Assembly: GCF_003058265.1 (NCBI RefSeq)
Contig: NZ_QBUK01000001.1
Location: 1 to 64,000 of the forward strand
Length of the DNA stretch: 64,000 nucleotides
Reading direction: 5' to 3'
DNA from: Flagellimonas amoyensis
GTDB taxonomy: Bacteria > Bacteroidota > Bacteroidia > Flavobacteriales > Flavobacteriaceae
A model generated the notes under the pieces. The model had not been told where the DNA came from. It saw only the letters and a program-made list of their open reading frames with translations, and did not search any database. Positions 63,246 through 64,000 of this stretch are shown here, in pieces. Position numbers and translations under genes: made by a program. Numbering within the stretch: the first letter of the stretch is position 1; each line of letters begins with the position of its first letter.

Positions 63246-63692
63246 GTGATAAAGGAACAACTTTTGAAATTCTGTTGGGACTACGTTGGTGAAAAGGCCC
63301 AAAGATTAAAGAACAGCAATGCGGACCTTCAGGAATCCTTGGATTCCGAGACCAAGAACTCCACAGGGGACAAGCACGAGACAGGCAGGGCCATGGTGCA
63401 GTTGGAACAGGAAAAACTGGCCCAGCAGTTTACGGAACTGGAAAGGACCAAGAGTATTCTGCAACGCGTGGATGTGCGGAAAAGATCGGAGACCATTGGT
63501 CTGGGCAGTTTGGTAAGGACCAATGCGGCCGATTATTTCATTGCCATATCAGCGGGAGCCTTCAAACAAGAGGGGAAGCCCATTTACTGCATTTCCCAGG
63601 AAGCGCCCATTGCGCAACTGTTGATGGGCAAGAAAAAGGACGAAACCTTTGTGTTCAATGGCAATTCCCATACCGTTTTGGAGGTGGGGTAA
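63246..63692 (+). CDS. Gre-like C-terminal-domain protein (flavobacterial, function unknown)
   Basis: About 148 aa. GTG 63246 gives MIKEQLLKFCWDYVGEKA; a TTG 9 nt earlier is possible. The N-terminal half is a charged helical hairpin with the GDKHETGRAMVQLEQEKL stretch seen in GreA-like coiled coils; the C-terminal half (LGSLVRTNAADYFIAISAG, near 80-98) looks like the GreA/GreB C-terminal domain. Similar short proteins in flavobacteria are often mislabelled as ketoacyl synthases, but no synthase active site is present. It starts 15 nt behind the kinase gene and may share its transcript. Confidence 0.6.
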   Translation: MIKEQLLKFCWDYVGEKAQRLKNSNADLQESLDSETKNSTGDKHETGRAMVQLEQEKLAQQFTELERTKSILQRVDVRKRSETIGLGSLVRTNAADYFIAISAGAFKQEGKPIYCISQEAPIAQLLMGKKKDETFVFNGNSHTVLEVG

Positions 63693-63741
63693 GGGAGATT
63701 TTTAAATGCCCGAAACCCTTTCTTTTTGCCTTGGGTCTAGC

Positions 63742-64000
63742 TCAGTATGAATCCGCTATTTTAAAATAATCGAAGTCTGCGTGGCCGCCTATTTTCTTGG
63801 TTGCATAATTGAAGAGACCAAAACGATACCCCATAAAATGGGGCAAGGTGTAGGACATGTTCAGCTGGCTTCCGAGTTGGGACCACTGTTTTCCATCCAA
63901 ACTGTAGTAGAACTTGGCCGTGTCCTTGAGGTCGGTGAAATCGCATTCGGCCCTTAGATAGACTATATTCTGCTGTAGGGTCAGGCTTTCCATTTCTTTG
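63742..64000 (-). CDS. GH43-type glycosidase, C-terminal beta-sandwich (cut by the window edge)
   Basis: Only the last roughly 85 residues are visible. They form the end of a concanavalin-like C-terminal domain typical of GH43 beta-xylosidases and arabinanases (FYYSLDGKQWSQLG, then YRFGLFNYATKKIGGHADFDYFKI). The catalytic domain would lie right of the window. The Met at 63993 is internal, not a start. Confidence 0.75.
   Translation of the reverse strand, partial: KEMESLTLQQNIVYLRAECDFTDLKDTAKFYYSLDGKQWSQLGSQLNMSYTLPHFMGYRFGLFNYATKKIGGHADFDYFKIADSY

Noticed and set aside
1..64000. CRISPR arrays, tRNA, rRNA
   Set aside because: No regularly spaced repeats of CRISPR size and no cloverleaf or rRNA sequence was noticed; a covariance-model search would be needed to exclude small RNAs.

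Overview
The window looks like a marine Flavobacteriaceae (Bacteroidota) chromosome; an Allomuricauda/Muricauda-type genome is my guess. The support is two SusC/SusD pairs, a hybrid two-component regulator with SusC/D, DUF6520 and MauE-type proteins, an accB-accC pair without carboxyltransferase genes, and a TTG-N19-TAnnTTTG promoter. All assignments come from reading motifs and gene order; no database search was possible.

Region 1 (1-6650): the left edge carries what looks like the end of an IS21-type element, with two degenerate 24-bp repeats. It cuts off the 5' part of a susC gene, which continues into susD and an S9 peptidase (a RagAB-like, probably peptide-related locus). The susC remnant also holds an exact 60-bp in-frame tandem duplication. 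Region 2 (6669-8688, minus): a MauE-type membrane protein with a C-terminal soluble domain, and a DUF6520 peptide. Region 3 (8689-10071): 1.4 kb without a confident gene, holding palindromes and decayed coding fragments. Region 4 (10072-26045): a nutrient-uptake locus made of an HTCS regulator, a possible 34-aa membrane peptide, SusC, SusD, a surface lipoprotein, a GMC oxidoreductase with its Tat-lipoprotein partner, and an M14 peptidase. Region 5 (26124-34368): a hypothetical gene, a TauE-type exporter, ribE, pdxA, then DUF177-rpmF-fabH-accB-accC (fatty-acid start-up) and an FAD oxidoreductase.

Region 6 (34438-60315, minus) is the standout. It is one compact run of 13 genes in the order TolC-like, membrane-fusion protein, ABC ATPase, nine consecutive FtsX/MacB-type permeases (P1-P9, 769-816 aa each), and a second, diverged ABC ATPase, closed by a hairpin. 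Every permease has an internally duplicated architecture with two KEIGxRK-type coupling motifs about 370-390 residues apart, so each chain could form a complete membrane unit. Divergently transcribed at 60514-63230 are an NtrC-type response regulator and a histidine kinase, which plausibly control the array. A short Gre-like protein follows. The right edge holds the 3' end of a GH43-type glycosidase on the minus strand.
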